Shown piece after piece: positions 1 to 9,307 of a stretch of DNA of 64,000 nucleotides. The notes below the pieces were generated by a model. The model was not told where the DNA came from, searched no databases, and worked only from the letters and a program-made list of their open reading frames with translations. The stretch comes from Ralstonia pickettii (lineage in GTDB: Bacteria > Pseudomonadota > Gammaproteobacteria > Burkholderiales > Burkholderiaceae), in assembly GCF_030582395.1 (NCBI RefSeq), contig NZ_CP104381.1, positions 744,001 through 808,000 on the forward strand, read 5' to 3'. Position 1 is the stretch's first letter; every line of letters begins with the position of its first letter. The position numbers and the translations under genes were made by a program.

Positions 1-641
1 CCGTGGATGGCGGGCGCCGTCAGTCCCTTCCAGCCTTTCTCCAGGATGAAGCCGCGGATTTCGTCCTCGCCGTTGTCGTTCGGCAGCTTGGCCCACACGA
101 CAAACACATCGGCGATGGGTGAGTTGGTGATCCACATCTTGGCGCCCGACAGCGAGTAGCCGCCGTCGACCTTCTTGGCGCGCGTGATCATCGAGGCCGG
201 GTCGGAACCGTGGTTCGGTTCGGTCAGGCCGAAGCAGCCGATCCACTCGCCGGTGGCCAGCTTGGGCAGATACTTCTGCTTTTGCGCCTCGCTGCCGAAT
301 TCGTAGATCGGCACCATCACCAGCGACGACTGCACGCTCATCATCGAGCGATAGCCCGAATCGACGCGCTCCACTTCACGTGCGATCAGGCCGTAGCTGA
401 CGTAGTTCAGGCCGGGGCCGCCGTACTGCTCGGGAATCGTCGGGCCCAGCAGGCCCAGTTCGCCCATCTCGCGAAAGATCGATGCATCCGTCTTTTCATG
501 CCGGAACGACTCCAGCACGCGCGGCATCAGCTTGTCCTGGCAATACGATGCGGCGGCGTCGCGCACCATGCGCTCGTCGTCGGTCAGTTGTTGGTCGAGC
601 AGCAGGGGGTCGGCCCAATTGAAGGCGTTGCGAGCGGTCAC
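1..641 (-). CDS. gcdH: glutaryl-CoA dehydrogenase, N-terminal part (cut by window edge)
   Basis: FAD-dependent acyl-CoA dehydrogenase. Its predicted reaction is oxidative decarboxylation of glutaryl-CoA to crotonyl-CoA in lysine, tryptophan and glutarate breakdown. The visible 213 residues include the N-terminal helical domain and the FAD/substrate motifs [14 protein letters not shown] and [18 protein letters not shown], which fit the glutaryl-CoA branch well. The best start is GTG at 641 ([12 protein letters not shown]); no in-frame ATG lies upstream. It is divergent from an IclR regulator with a palindrome between them, which suggests local control. Other short-chain acyl-CoA dehydrogenases cannot be fully excluded because the C-terminal half is missing. 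Confidence 0.85.
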   Translation of the reverse strand, partial: MTARNAFNWADPLLLDQQLTDDERMVRDAAASYCQDKLMPRVLESFRHEKTDASIFREMGELGLLGPTIPEQYGGPGLNYVSYGLIAREVERVDSGYRSMMSVQSSLVMVPIYEFGSEAQKQKYLPKLATGEWIGCFGLTEPNHGSDPASMITRAKKVDGGYSLSGAKMWITNSPIADVFVVWAKLPNDNGEDEIRGFILEKGWKGLTAPAIH

Positions 642-665
642 AGCGGTCGTCTCCGAGTCGTTGTT

Positions 666-682
666 GTTCCGATATACGGAAC
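666..682. promoter_or_regulatory. palindromic operator, probable IclR-family site
   Basis: GTTCCG-ATATA-CGGAAC is a perfect 6-bp inverted repeat with a 5-bp centre. It lies between the divergent gcdH and iclR starts, 25 bp from the gcdH start codon and 62 bp from the regulator start. IclR-family proteins commonly bind such short palindromes in the intergenic region beside their own gene. The sequence is seen directly; the link to this regulator is inference. Confidence 0.6.
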
Positions 683-744
683 ACAGTTTCGAAATTTAGG
701 GCTATCATAGCGCAACCACCGACGATTTCCAGGGCTTTTTTGCC

Positions 745-1572
745 ATGAGCACGACCCGTCTCCCCGATCCCGAATTCGACACGGCGCCCGCCGAGTCGAG
801 CGACCCGAATTTCGTCACGGCACTCGCGCGCGGGCTGGAACTGCTGCGCGCATTCCGCCCTGGCGACACGTTGCTCGGCAACCAGGAATTCGTCCGGCGC
901 ACGGGTTTTCCCAAAGCCACCGTCAGCCGGCTGGCTGGCACGCTGGTGTCGCTCGGTTACCTGCGTTATGACGACGCGCTCGGCAAATACGGGCTCGACG
1001 CCGGTGTGCTCGCACTCGGGTTTGCCTATCTGGCCTCCAGCGATGTGATCCAGCTCGCGCGGCCACACATGAGCGCGTTTGCACAGCGCTTTGGCGTGTC
1101 GATCTCACTGGGCAAGCGTGATCGGCTGGACATGGTTTATCTGGAGACGATCCGCCACGACAGCCCGTCGATGAGCGGTTCATCTGGCTTGGGCGTGGGC
1201 TCGCGGCTGTCGCTGCTGTCGAGTTCGATGGGACGGGCGTATCTGGCTTCGTTGCCCGCCGCGCGGCGTGAGCGCTTGTACGAAGCATTGCGCACGCAGC
1301 AGCCGGCGCAGTGGGCGGCAGAAGGGGCCGCCGCAGATGACGCGGTGAAAGCCGGCATCCGCAATGGCTACGCCGTATCGCTGCGCGACTGGCATCCCGC
1401 TATCCACGCATGCGCAGTCGCGTTCTTCGCGCCAAGCCAGCGCGAGCCGTATGTCGTGAGTTGCAGCGCGCCGTACACGTCCGCCGATGCAGAGCGCATC
1501 CGCGACGAACTGGCCCCCGCGCTACGCGAGTTCGCGGCACGGCTCGGCCAAGTGGTTGAGCCCGCCGCGTAG
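745..1572 (+). CDS. IclR family transcriptional regulator
   Basis: 275-residue one-component regulator. The N-terminal winged helix-turn-helix (about residues 25-85) contains FVTALARGLELLRAF and the recognition region FPKATVSRLAGTLVSLGYL. The rest is the effector-binding IclR domain (about 95-265). Length is normal for the family (240-290). It is divergent from gcdH, so it probably controls glutarate/lysine degradation and perhaps itself through the palindrome at 666-682. The effector is unknown. GcdR proteins known to me in pseudomonads are LysR-type, so an IclR partner would be a different wiring. Confidence 0.9.
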   Translation: MSTTRLPDPEFDTAPAESSDPNFVTALARGLELLRAFRPGDTLLGNQEFVRRTGFPKATVSRLAGTLVSLGYLRYDDALGKYGLDAGVLALGFAYLASSDVIQLARPHMSAFAQRFGVSISLGKRDRLDMVYLETIRHDSPSMSGSSGLGVGSRLSLLSSSMGRAYLASLPAARRERLYEALRTQQPAQWAAEGAAADDAVKAGIRNGYAVSLRDWHPAIHACAVAFFAPSQREPYVVSCSAPYTSADAERIRDELAPALREFAARLGQVVEPAA

Positions 1573-1601
1573 GCCGCTCAGAGATCCCCGGAAACTGTTT
1601 T

Positions 1602-1619
1602 GCCGCCAGCGCTGGCGGC
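1602..1619. terminator. perfect 18-bp palindrome after iclR, possible terminator
   Basis: GCCGCCAGC/GCTGGCGGC is a perfect inverted repeat beginning 30 bp after the iclR stop. No clear T-run follows, so intrinsic termination is uncertain. Confidence 0.35.
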
Positions 1620-1646
1620 GAGAAGGGTTTGGCCGTTGATGCCCTA

Positions 1647-1830
1647 GATGGCGCCTTGAATTTCTGTTGCAGAGAGGAAAAAGGAAGGGAAACTGTCTGA
1701 GCGAAGCGAGTTTTTCCCTTCCCCTCTCTGCGACATAAATTCAAGGGGTGAGTCGCCATCTCGGGCGCGCCTTTCTTTGCTTACTTTCTTTGGCAAGACA
1801 AAGAAAGTGAGTCAGCCCCGGCAGGGGATG
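1647..1830. repeat. intergenic repeat element with two hairpins
   Basis: This non-coding block between the iclR and kynA stops carries a long imperfect hairpin. CCTTGAATTT at 1654-1663 pairs with AAATTCAAGG at 1737-1746, GCAGAGAGG with the matching CCTCTCTGC, and outer arms GATGGCG (1647-1653) with CGCCATC (1755-1761). A second stem ACTTTCTTTG/CAAAGAAAGT follows at 1783-1808, then GTCAGCCCCGGCAGGGG. I recall the second motif as a dispersed intergenic repeat in Ralstonia and relatives. It may also end the two convergent transcripts. Confidence 0.6.
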
Positions 1831-1857
1831 AAACCAGAGATCGACCAATAGCAAAAG

Positions 1858-2733
1858 TCACAAGTCAGTCCGTAACTTCCAAAGCTCCGGAAACAACACC
1901 ACATCCAGCATCTTCCGCAGGTAGCCGACACCTTCGGTGCCGCCCGTGCCACGCTTGAAACCAATCACGCGCTCCACCGTGGTCACATGCCGGAAGCGCC
2001 ATTGTCGGAACGCGTCTTCCAGATCAACAAACTTCTCGGCCAGTTCGTACAGCTCCCAGTGGTGCGTCGGGTCGCGATAGACCTCGAGCCACGCCGCTTC
2101 CACCGAGGCGTTGTAGGTGACCGGCCGTGACCAGTCACGCTCGATGCAATCCGCATCGAATGCAAAGCCGTGACGCGCCATGTAACGCACCGCCTCGTCA
2201 TACAACGACGGCGTTTCCAGTGCAGTCTTGACCTGTTGGTAATGCTCCGTGCGATGCGCATGTGGCTTGAGCATCGCCGCGTTCTTGTTACCGAGAATGA
2301 ATTCGATCTCGCGGTACTGATACGACTGGAAGCCCGACGATTGCCCCAGGTGCGGACGCATGGCGGAGTATTCCGGCGGCGTCATCGTGGCGAGCACGTT
2401 CCACGCCTGCACCAGCTGATCCATGATGCGCGACACGCGCGCCAGCATCTTGAACGCAGGCGGCAGGTTGTCATTGCGCACGCAATCCCGCGCGGCGCGC
2501 AGCTCGTGCAACATCAGCTTCATCCACAGCTCGGTGGTCTGATGCTGGACGATGAAGAGCATCTCGTTGTGATCCGGCGAGCGCGGGTGTTGTGCGTTCA
2601 ATATCTGGTCGAGCGCGAGGTAGTCGCCATAGCTCATCGATTTTGAAAAATCGAGCTGCGCGTCGTGCCAGCCTTCGCCCTGGGGGGCATGCATGGGGCA
2701 GCCCGATGCTGCGGGTTGGTTCGGGTTCGACAT
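1858..2733 (-). CDS. kynA: tryptophan 2,3-dioxygenase
   Basis: Heme enzyme that opens the indole ring of L-tryptophan to N-formylkynurenine, the first step of the kynurenine pathway. The 291 residues match the bacterial family length. [14 protein letters not shown] carries the active-site His64, [12 protein letters not shown] the substrate-binding Arg126, and [14 protein letters not shown] the proximal heme ligand His249; the C-terminal [10 protein letters not shown] loop is present. It is the last gene of kynB-kynU-kynA: its ATG follows the kynU stop by one base, indicating translational coupling. Confidence 0.97.
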   Translation of the reverse strand: MSNPNQPAASGCPMHAPQGEGWHDAQLDFSKSMSYGDYLALDQILNAQHPRSPDHNEMLFIVQHQTTELWMKLMLHELRAARDCVRNDNLPPAFKMLARVSRIMDQLVQAWNVLATMTPPEYSAMRPHLGQSSGFQSYQYREIEFILGNKNAAMLKPHAHRTEHYQQVKTALETPSLYDEAVRYMARHGFAFDADCIERDWSRPVTYNASVEAAWLEVYRDPTHHWELYELAEKFVDLEDAFRQWRFRHVTTVERVIGFKRGTGGTEGVGYLRKMLDVVLFPELWKLRTDL

Positions 2734-2734
2734 C

Positions 2735-3988
2735 TCAGGTCACCAGCGTACGTTCGTTGAATTGGGCCGATTGCCACGCGCCGGTTTCCAGCACATCGCG
2801 CAACACCTCCACGGCATCCCACACATCGGCAAAGCTCGTGTACAGCGGCGTGAAACCGAAGCGCATGATGCGCGGCTCGCGGTAGTCGCCGATCACGCCG
2901 CGCGCGATCAGTGCCTGGACCACGGCATAGCCGTTGGGGTGTTCGTAGCTGACATGGCTGCCGCGGATGGCGTGGTCGCGCGGCGTTATGAGCGTGAGGG
3001 GAAAGCCTGCGCAGCGCGTTTCCACCAGCGTGATGAAGAGGTCGGTGAGCGCCAGCGACTTGGCGCGCAGGGCGGCCATCGACGTCTGCGCGAAGATGTT
3101 GAGCCCGCATTCCACCATCGCCATCGACGTGATCGGCTGCGTGCCGCACAGGAAGCGGCCGATGCCGGCATCGGCGTCGTAGCGCGACTCCATCGCGAAC
3201 GGCCGCGCATGGCCCCACCAGCCGGACAGCGGCTGCCAGAAGCGTTCGCGCAGCGCGGGCGCCACCCACACGAAGGCCGGCGAGCCAGGGCCGCCATTCA
3301 GGTATTTGTAGGTGCAGCCGATGGCGTAATCCGCGCCGCCAGCGTGCAGGTCGACGGGCACGGCGCCGGCCGAATGCGCCAGATCCCAGATGGCCAGCGC
3401 GCCGTGCTTGTGCGCCAGCGCCGAGACGGCCGCCATGTCGTACATGTGCCCGCTCTTGTAGTTCACGTGCGTGAGCATGGTGACGGCGACGTCGTCGCCC
3501 AGCGCACCTTCCAGTTCTTCCGGCGAGTCGATCAGGCGAAGTTTGTAGCCGTCGCGCAGCAGGTCGGCCAGGCCTTCAGCGATGTAGAGGTCGGTCGGAA
3601 AGTTATGCGTTTCCGACACGATGATCTTGCGGGCGGGCGCGTCTTCGCGCTGCACGCGAATCGCGGCGGCCAGCACCTTGAAGAGATTGATCGATGTGGT
3701 GTCGGTGACGACGACTTCGTCTTCGCGTGCACCAATCAGCGGGGCAATCTTGTTGCCCAGGCGGCGCGGTAACTCGAACCAGCCGGCCTGGTTCCAGCTG
3801 CGGATCAGGCCATCGCCCCATTCGTTGGCGACGACTTCCTGCGCGCGGGCGAGCGCGGCTTTCGGGCGGGCGCCCAGCGAGTTGCCGTCGAGATAAATCA
3901 CGCCGTCGGGCAGCGCAAAGGCGTCGCGCAGCGCGGCGATCGGATCGGCCGCGTCGCGTTCGACGCAGGAGTTGCGGGTGATGGTCAT
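2735..3988 (-). CDS. kynU: kynureninase
   Basis: PLP enzyme that hydrolyses L-kynurenine to anthranilate and L-alanine. The 417 residues match bacterial kynureninases. Visible features are the N-terminal [11 protein letters not shown] motif, the segment [29 protein letters not shown] with the PLP-contacting Asp, and [18 protein letters not shown] with the Schiff-base lysine. It is the second gene of the kyn operon, 45 bp after kynB and coupled to kynA. Together the three genes convert tryptophan to anthranilate; no anthranilate dioxygenase lies in the window, so the fate of anthranilate is not shown. Confidence 0.97.
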   Translation of the reverse strand: MTITRNSCVERDAADPIAALRDAFALPDGVIYLDGNSLGARPKAALARAQEVVANEWGDGLIRSWNQAGWFELPRRLGNKIAPLIGAREDEVVVTDTTSINLFKVLAAAIRVQREDAPARKIIVSETHNFPTDLYIAEGLADLLRDGYKLRLIDSPEELEGALGDDVAVTMLTHVNYKSGHMYDMAAVSALAHKHGALAIWDLAHSAGAVPVDLHAGGADYAIGCTYKYLNGGPGSPAFVWVAPALRERFWQPLSGWWGHARPFAMESRYDADAGIGRFLCGTQPITSMAMVECGLNIFAQTSMAALRAKSLALTDLFITLVETRCAGFPLTLITPRDHAIRGSHVSYEHPNGYAVVQALIARGVIGDYREPRIMRFGFTPLYTSFADVWDAVEVLRDVLETGAWQSAQFNERTLVT

Positions 3989-4033
3989 GTGAATGCCGGG
4001 TAAAAAGGGGTGGGTGTTCTGTCGTTGTGTCGA

Positions 4034-4663
4034 TCAGGGGAGGCTGCGCAGCACGGCGCGCACCGGGCTCGCATCGAGCGTGGCGAACTTGAGGGGCAGG
4101 GCGATCAGTTCGTAATCGCCGGCGGGCACGTCGTCGAGCACGAGCCCTTCGAGGATGGCAAGGCCGTGTTTGCCCACTGCGTGGTGCGCGTCCATGGTCT
4201 TGGAGGTCTGCGGGTCGAGCGAGGCGGTGTCGACGCCGATGAGCTTGACGCCGTGCGCGGCCAGCAATGCAATCGTCTCGGGCGCAACGGCCGCAAAGTC
4301 GTCGTCCCACGCGGTTTGCGGCATCTCTGCGTACGTGCGCAGCAGCACGCGCGGCGGTACGTCAGTCAATGCATCGCGCACGTGTTCAGGTTCGACGCGC
4401 GCTACACCTACGCAGTGGATAACGCGGCATGGGCCCAAGTAGGCGTCCAGCGGCACCTGGCCGATGGCAGCGCCGTCGGCGCGGTAGTGGAGCGGCGCAT
4501 CGGCATGCGCACCCGTATGCGGCGAGAGCGTGATGCGCCCGACGTTGACTGGGCAGTCACCTTCGAGCTTCCACGCAATTTCCTGCGAAAACGGCGTGTC
4601 GCCGGGCCAAGTGGGCGTAGCAGGCGAGAGGGCGGGGCTGATGTCCCACAAAGTGCGTTCCAA
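4034..4663 (-). CDS. kynB: kynurenine formamidase, TTG start
   Basis: Metal-dependent cyclase-family amidohydrolase that converts N-formylkynurenine to kynurenine and formate. The metal-binding signature reads [15 protein letters not shown] place the start at TTG 4663 ([10 protein letters not shown]) because GGAG sits 5 bp upstream, the resulting 209 residues equal the family length, and similarity begins there; the frame stays open upstream to 4960 but reads as non-homologous sequence. It is the first gene of kynB-kynU-kynA. The unusual start may set a low level of the first enzyme. Confidence 0.92.
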   Translation of the reverse strand: MERTLWDISPALSPATPTWPGDTPFSQEIAWKLEGDCPVNVGRITLSPHTGAHADAPLHYRADGAAIGQVPLDAYLGPCRVIHCVGVARVEPEHVRDALTDVPPRVLLRTYAEMPQTAWDDDFAAVAPETIALLAAHGVKLIGVDTASLDPQTSKTMDAHHAVGKHGLAILEGLVLDDVPAGDYELIALPLKFATLDASPVRAVLRSLP

Positions 4664-4761
4664 GGCGGCTCCAGGGCGGAAAATTCGTTGAATCCGTGCC
4701 GAAATGATAGGGAAATCCGCGCGCAATGGGTTTGCATAATCGTGCGCGTCATCGCGTGAGA

Positions 4762-4778
4762 TTCGCATAAAATGCAAA
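4762..4778. promoter_or_regulatory. palindrome in kyn intergenic region, candidate KynR site
   Basis: TTcGCAT-AAA-ATGCaAA is a near-perfect inverted repeat between kynB and kynR. A related half-site TTTGCATAATC lies just upstream (about 4732-4742). Lrp/AsnC proteins bind such AT-centred palindromes, often in tandem. The site is visible; its binding to KynR is inferred from position. Confidence 0.5.
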
Positions 4779-4811
4779 GCAATCAAGCGATGACGCAAGG
4801 AAGCACGAAAG

Positions 4812-5336
4812 ATGCAACTCGATACCACCGATCTGCGCATTCTGCAGGTGTTGCAGGAAGACGGCCGCATCAGCAACCAGGATTTGGCGGAGCGCGTCGC
4901 GCTGTCGCCCTCGGCCTGTCTGCGGCGTGTGCGGATGCTGGAAGAGGGCGGCGCCATCACCGGTTATCGGGCGCAACTGGGCCGCGCCGCGCTCGGGTTG
5001 GAACTGGAAGCGATCGTGCAGGTGTCGATGCGCCAAGACGTGACGGGCTGGCACGAGACGTTCATGGCCGCCGTGCAGAGTTGGCCCGAGATCGTGGCCG
5101 CTTACATCATCACCGGGGATTGCAACTACATCCTGCGCGTGCAGGCGCCCAATCTGCAGCACTACTCGGAATTCATCATCGAGCGGCTGTACAAGACGCC
5201 CGGCGTGATGGATATCCGCTCGAATATCGTCTTGCGCACCATCAAGGACCGCGAGGGCGGTCTCGCGCTGCTGATGGACGCGCGTGGCGTGCGCCCGCTG
5301 GAAGGCGGGGCGACGGGCAAGCGCGGGAAGGGCTAA
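4812..5336 (+). CDS. kynR: Lrp/AsnC family regulator of the kynurenine operon
   Basis: 174 residues with an N-terminal AsnC-type helix-turn-helix (about residues 3-60; [24 protein letters not shown]) and a C-terminal RAM effector/oligomer domain (about 68-145; [14 protein letters not shown]). It is divergent from kynB and resembles KynR, which activates the kyn operon in response to kynurenine in pseudomonads. AAGGAAG 8 bp before the ATG supports the start. The glycine/lysine-rich last 15 residues look disordered. Function is by homology and position. Confidence 0.88.
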   Translation: MQLDTTDLRILQVLQEDGRISNQDLAERVALSPSACLRRVRMLEEGGAITGYRAQLGRAALGLELEAIVQVSMRQDVTGWHETFMAAVQSWPEIVAAYIITGDCNYILRVQAPNLQHYSEFIIERLYKTPGVMDIRSNIVLRTIKDREGGLALLMDARGVRPLEGGATGKRGKG

Positions 5337-5453
5337 CTAGCGCTCCGCCTGCTGGCGGCGATCAATCCCCGTGCAAGCATGCGCGGATAGTGGCCCATGT
5401 CTTGTCGACCGAAGCGGGCCATGGCCAGGACATTACCGCCGCATGACGGCGAC

Positions 5454-6056
5454 TCAGTCGCCGAGGCGGGTGAGCGACGAAAACGCGCCGCGATGAAACA
5501 CCAGCGGCGCACCCTCAGCGTCGACGACGCCGCAGCGCTCGACTTCGCCCACGAAGATGACGTGATCGCCCTCGTCGTATCGGCTGCGGTTATGGCACTC
5601 GAACCAGGCCAATGATTGCGCGAGGATCGGCAGGCCGGTCGGGCTGAGGCGGTAGTCGATGTTGGCGAAGCGGTCGCCCTTGAGCGTGGCGAAGCGCTTG
5701 CACAGGTCCAGCTGCTCCGCGGCCAGGATATTGATGACGTAGTGCGAGCCGGCGTGGAAGAGTGGGAATGAATTCGCCTGCATGCCCAGACTCCACAGCA
5801 CCAGCGGCGGGTCGAGCGACACCGAATTGAACGAGCTGGCTGTCACCCCGACAAACGCCGGTGTTCCGGGCCGGCCTTCCGAGCGCGTGGTGACCACCGT
5901 CACGCCAGTGGCAAACTGGGACAGGGCATGCCGGAAATGCGCGGCATCGAAATCGGGCGGGGTGGCGCGGCCATGTGGGCGTCGATGTGACGACGCCTCG
6001 CGCGCGGAAGATTCCCGGTCGCGCGCATCCATGGGAATGGCTCCGTGTTGGTCCAT
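5454..6056 (-). CDS. flavin reductase family protein
   Basis: Flavin reductase-like FMN-binding domain (HpaC/ActVB type), about residues 40-195, starting at FRHALSQFATGVTVVTT and continuing with VGVTASSFNSVSLDPPLVLW and HYVINILAAEQ. Such proteins usually supply reduced flavin to a two-component monooxygenase or act as small reductases. I chose ATG 6056 (200 residues); ATG 6028 is an alternative, and an upstream in-frame ATG at 6140 would add sequence without homology. No partner oxygenase is adjacent, so the substrate is unknown. It is not part of the kyn operon. Confidence 0.82.
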   Translation of the reverse strand: MDQHGAIPMDARDRESSAREASSHRRPHGRATPPDFDAAHFRHALSQFATGVTVVTTRSEGRPGTPAFVGVTASSFNSVSLDPPLVLWSLGMQANSFPLFHAGSHYVINILAAEQLDLCKRFATLKGDRFANIDYRLSPTGLPILAQSLAWFECHNRSRYDEGDHVIFVGEVERCGVVDAEGAPLVFHRGAFSSLTRLGD

Positions 6057-6212
6057 GAAAACTACCGAAAGTAATGTGCAATTGTAACGGACGAGCGATA
6101 GGCCGCCCGGACGTAGGGCTTTGCGTGATGTCGCGTCCACATGATGGCGACTGTGTCAGGATTGGCGTCTTCGGCCGACCAATGGCAGCCCAATCAATGC
6201 AGGAGAATCCGA

Positions 6213-6773
6213 ATGACTGAACAACGTGCCCTTGAAACCGCCGTCCTGGGCGGAGGCTGCTTCTGGTGCCTGGAAGCTGTGTTCCAGGAGGTGCAAGGGG
6301 TGCAGAGCGTGGTGTCCGGCTATGCCGGCGGCCAGGTCGATCATCCGAGCTACCGTGCCGTTTGCAGCGGCAATACCGGCCATGCTGAAGTGGTGGCCGT
6401 GAAGTTCGACCCCGCCGTGATCCCGTATCGCGAGATTCTCGACATCTTCTTCGCCATCCACGACCCCACCACGGTGGATCGCCAGGGCAACGATGTCGGC
6501 CCGCAATACCGTTCGGCCATCTTCGCGCAAACGCCCGAGCAATTGGCGACGGCGCGCACGGCCATCGCCGAGCTGGGCGCCAGCGACATCTTTGAAGCGC
6601 CCATCGTGACGGAGCTAGTGGATGCCGCTGACGGCAAGGTCACCTTCTGGCGCGCAGAGGACGAGCACCAGAACTACTTCCGCGACCACCCGGCCCAGGG
6701 CTACTGCGCGTTCGTCATCTCGCCCAAGGTGGCGAAGTTCCGCAAGCAGTTCGCGCACCGCTTGCAGGGCTAG
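6213..6773 (+). CDS. msrA: peptide methionine (S)-S-oxide reductase
   Basis: Repairs methionine-S-sulfoxide in proteins and as the free amino acid, using thioredoxin. The GGGCFWCLEA motif carries catalytic Cys16 (with Cys19), and the remaining family features GYAGG, GHAEVV and the C-terminal YFRDHPAQGYC segment are present. AGGAG lies 7 bp upstream of the chosen ATG, giving 186 residues, typical for MsrA; the open frame extends further upstream without homology. It stands alone, convergent with the DUF72 gene. Confidence 0.96.
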   Translation: MTEQRALETAVLGGGCFWCLEAVFQEVQGVQSVVSGYAGGQVDHPSYRAVCSGNTGHAEVVAVKFDPAVIPYREILDIFFAIHDPTTVDRQGNDVGPQYRSAIFAQTPEQLATARTAIAELGASDIFEAPIVTELVDAADGKVTFWRAEDEHQNYFRDHPAQGYCAFVISPKVAKFRKQFAHRLQG

Positions 6774-6798
6774 GCGTCGGCTGGAGCCGGCGTCGAGG

Positions 6799-7884
6799 CT
6801 ACGCTGCGTCTGCCGGCAGGCGCGCGGCGATGGCCTCGGCCAGCTTGATGCACGACAGCGGGGACGATCCTTCCGCCTTGTTGCTGACCAGGATCGTCAC
6901 CTTGCGCCCGGCCGCCAGCGCGGCGACGGCCATGTCGGCCAGCGTCTCGCGCGAGAACGGGTCTTCATCGACGAGCTTGTTGAACGGTTTGTACGCTGCT
7001 TCGGCTTGCGCGTAGCGATAGCGGCTGTTCAGGTTCCAGCGCACCACCAACGGGCCACCGCCACCTTCATCCAGCAGCGCAACGGCGGCCGCTTGCCGGT
7101 CCACTGCCGGCATCCGCTCATGCAGGCCGACGCAATAACGTACCCCCGCCGCGCGCAGCATTTTGATGAAGCGCGGCGTGAGCAGCGTGGCGTCGCGCAA
7201 CTCCACCGCGTAGACAGCGTCGGGATTGAGTTGCGGATCGAGTGGAGGCAACGCGGCCAGGAATGCTTCAAGCCGTTCCACAAAACCGGTGGCATCTTCA
7301 GCCAGCGCGCCCAGCGGCGAAAGCTGAAACACGAGCGGACCGCATCGCTTCCCGAGCCCGCGGGTGGCCGGCTCGACAAAATCGCGGATCGCAAATTCAG
7401 CATTCAGGAAGGCAGGATTGGCCATGCGGCCGCGCCCGTCCGATTCGCGAATCCAAGCGTCGCATACGGCAGAGGTTGCCTTGACCGCGAAGCGGAAATC
7501 TTCCGGCACGCTGGCCGCATAGGCGACGTAGTCCGCCAGTGGGATCGGCGAATAGAACCCGCGATCGATGCTGACCGTGCGCAGCAGCGGGTGCTGGGCA
7601 TACGCCGTCAGGCCCTTGCGGGCAAGCATGGACTCGGAATACTCGCCCCCATACACGAGCCCGTCCCACCCCGGATACGACCACGATGACGTGCCGATGC
7701 GCAGGCCGCGCGGCAAGCGTTGCGCGAGTTCCGCCACTTCGGGTGCGAACAGCGCCGGCAGTACGCCTTGGCGGGCGGGGGAACGTTTGGGTTTCGGAGC
7801 GGACTTGCTTGCTTCGGCGGCCGCGCCGTCGGTGGGGGCGGGCGGCGCGCCGAACAGATCGTCGATGGGGAAACTGGCGGTCAA
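6799..7884 (-). CDS. DUF72 domain-containing protein
   Basis: TIM-barrel-like DUF72 protein (YecE family), about residues 55-345, beginning LRIGTSSWSYPGWDGLVYG and containing VYAVELRD and VRYCVGLHE segments. The biochemical role of the family is not established. The start is uncertain: the only sensible codon after the cfa stop is TTG 7884 (L-T-A-S-F-P-I-D-D-L-F), giving 361 residues with a Pro/Ala/Lys-rich lead of about 50 residues; the frame remains open inside cfa. It lies 4 bp after cfa, so co-translation is likely. Confidence 0.8.
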   Translation of the reverse strand: MTASFPIDDLFGAPPAPTDGAAAEASKSAPKPKRSPARQGVLPALFAPEVAELAQRLPRGLRIGTSSWSYPGWDGLVYGGEYSESMLARKGLTAYAQHPLLRTVSIDRGFYSPIPLADYVAYAASVPEDFRFAVKATSAVCDAWIRESDGRGRMANPAFLNAEFAIRDFVEPATRGLGKRCGPLVFQLSPLGALAEDATGFVERLEAFLAALPPLDPQLNPDAVYAVELRDATLLTPRFIKMLRAAGVRYCVGLHERMPAVDRQAAAVALLDEGGGGPLVVRWNLNSRYRYAQAEAAYKPFNKLVDEDPFSRETLADMAVAALAAGRKVTILVSNKAEGSSPLSCIKLAEAIAARLPADAA

Positions 7885-7888
7885 ATGG

Positions 7889-9109
7889 TTACGCGTAGAT
7901 ATAGCGGCGCGACCACGGGATCGTCGACGCCGACTTGCCGGACTTCTGCAACACGGTCTGGAAGATCGAGATCTCGTCGGCGTCGAAGGCGTGCGCGCAG
8001 CCGGCCAGGTAGACGCGCCAGATGCGGTATTTCTTTTCGCCCACCATCGCGCGGATGGTTTCGCCGTTGGTCTCGAAGCGCTCGGCCCAGTGTTCGAGCG
8101 TGCGCGCATAGTGGCGGCGCAGGCTTTCAACGTCAAGCGCTTCCAGGCCGCCATCCTGCGCGGCGCTCAGTGCCAGCGAAATGTGCGGCAGCTCCCCTTG
8201 CGGAAAGACGTAGCGATCGATGAAGTCGCCGCCGCCCATCGAGCTTTCGCCGCCGGCCGAGTCCGACGAAGTGATGCCGTGGTTCATGGCAATGCCGTCG
8301 TCGGCCAGCAGGTCGTGCATGCGGCGGAAATACCCTGGCAGGTTCTTGCGGCCTACGTGCTCGAACATGCCGACGCTGGTGATGCGGTCAAACTGGCCCG
8401 TGAGATCGCGGTAGTCCTGGATGCGAATCTCGATCTGGTCTTGCAGGCCCGCAGCACGGACGCGTTCGGTGGCGAGGTCGTACTGGTTTTGCGACAGCGT
8501 CACGCCCAGGCAGCGCGCACCGTACTTCTGGGCTGCACGCAGCACCAGCGCGCCCCAGCCGCAGCCGATATCGAGCAGCGTCTGTCCGGGCTGCAGGCGG
8601 ATCTTGGTGAGGATGTGGTCGATCTTCTTGAGCTGCGCCTCGTCGAGCGTTTCATCGCCGTTTTCGAAGTAGGCACACGAGTAGACCATGTTCTGGTCCA
8701 GCCACAGTTTGTAGAAGTCGTTGGAAACGTCGTAGTGGTACTGGATCGACTCCTTGTCGCCTTCCTTGGTATGGGCAAAGTGGCGCACCACGCGGGCCAG
8801 CGCATTGCCGCTGCTGACTGCCGCCGCAGAAGCCAGGCTGTAACCCACGTTGATGATGTCGGCGAGCTTGCCGTCCAGGTCGATCTTCTCTTGGACGTAA
8901 GCTTCGCCGAGGTTGTTGAGGGTAGGGGAAAGCAGCAGCGGCAGGGCGCTCGCTTCGCGCACGGTGAGCGTGACGCGGGGCTGATCGAAGCGGCCCAGTT
9001 CGTATTGGTCACCGTTCCATAACCGCAGGCGGACAGGAAGGTCGGCAGACTCGCGGATGTCGTGGATCCACTGTTCGAGTTTGCGGTCAATCGCCTGTTG
9101 GAAAAACAT
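7889..9109 (-). CDS. cfa: cyclopropane-fatty-acyl-phospholipid synthase
   Basis: SAM-dependent methylene transferase that converts unsaturated acyl chains of membrane phospholipids to cyclopropane rings, typical of stationary phase and acid stress. 406 residues: an N-terminal lipid-binding region (1-110), then the methyltransferase domain with the SAM motif LLDIGCGWGAL and the active-site segments YHYDVSNDFYKLWLD and GMFEHVGRKN. Two cfa-like families exist in Burkholderiales and this is a full-length copy. The leader carries a GTTCGGG/CCCGAAC hairpin (9135-9166). A DUF72 gene follows directly. Confidence 0.94.
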   Translation of the reverse strand: MFFQQAIDRKLEQWIHDIRESADLPVRLRLWNGDQYELGRFDQPRVTLTVREASALPLLLSPTLNNLGEAYVQEKIDLDGKLADIINVGYSLASAAAVSSGNALARVVRHFAHTKEGDKESIQYHYDVSNDFYKLWLDQNMVYSCAYFENGDETLDEAQLKKIDHILTKIRLQPGQTLLDIGCGWGALVLRAAQKYGARCLGVTLSQNQYDLATERVRAAGLQDQIEIRIQDYRDLTGQFDRITSVGMFEHVGRKNLPGYFRRMHDLLADDGIAMNHGITSSDSAGGESSMGGGDFIDRYVFPQGELPHISLALSAAQDGGLEALDVESLRRHYARTLEHWAERFETNGETIRAMVGEKKYRIWRVYLAGCAHAFDADEISIFQTVLQKSGKSASTIPWSRRYIYA

Positions 9110-9307
9110 GTCGACGCCTCCCTGATGTGCAGGTGTTCGGGTCGGCCATCGGATTGCGGCCCGAACGCATCACATTAGCTTACGACAAACTTTCCCATTG
9201 TGCTGTGCGGGTCTTGCGGGCGGGTGCCGGGCCAAGCCCGTTGCAGCAAGCGCCGTGCCGGTATGACGCAATGCGCAATAGCCTGTTGCGGCGCCGTCCG
9301 CTCCGGA

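Noticed and set aside
1771..1810. CRISPR-like repeat
   Set aside because: Single inverted repeat only, no regularly spaced direct repeats or cas genes.
4664..4960. N-terminal extension of KynB
   Set aside because: Upstream frame is open but unlike KynB and covers the kynR promoter; the TTG with GGAG gives the correct family length.
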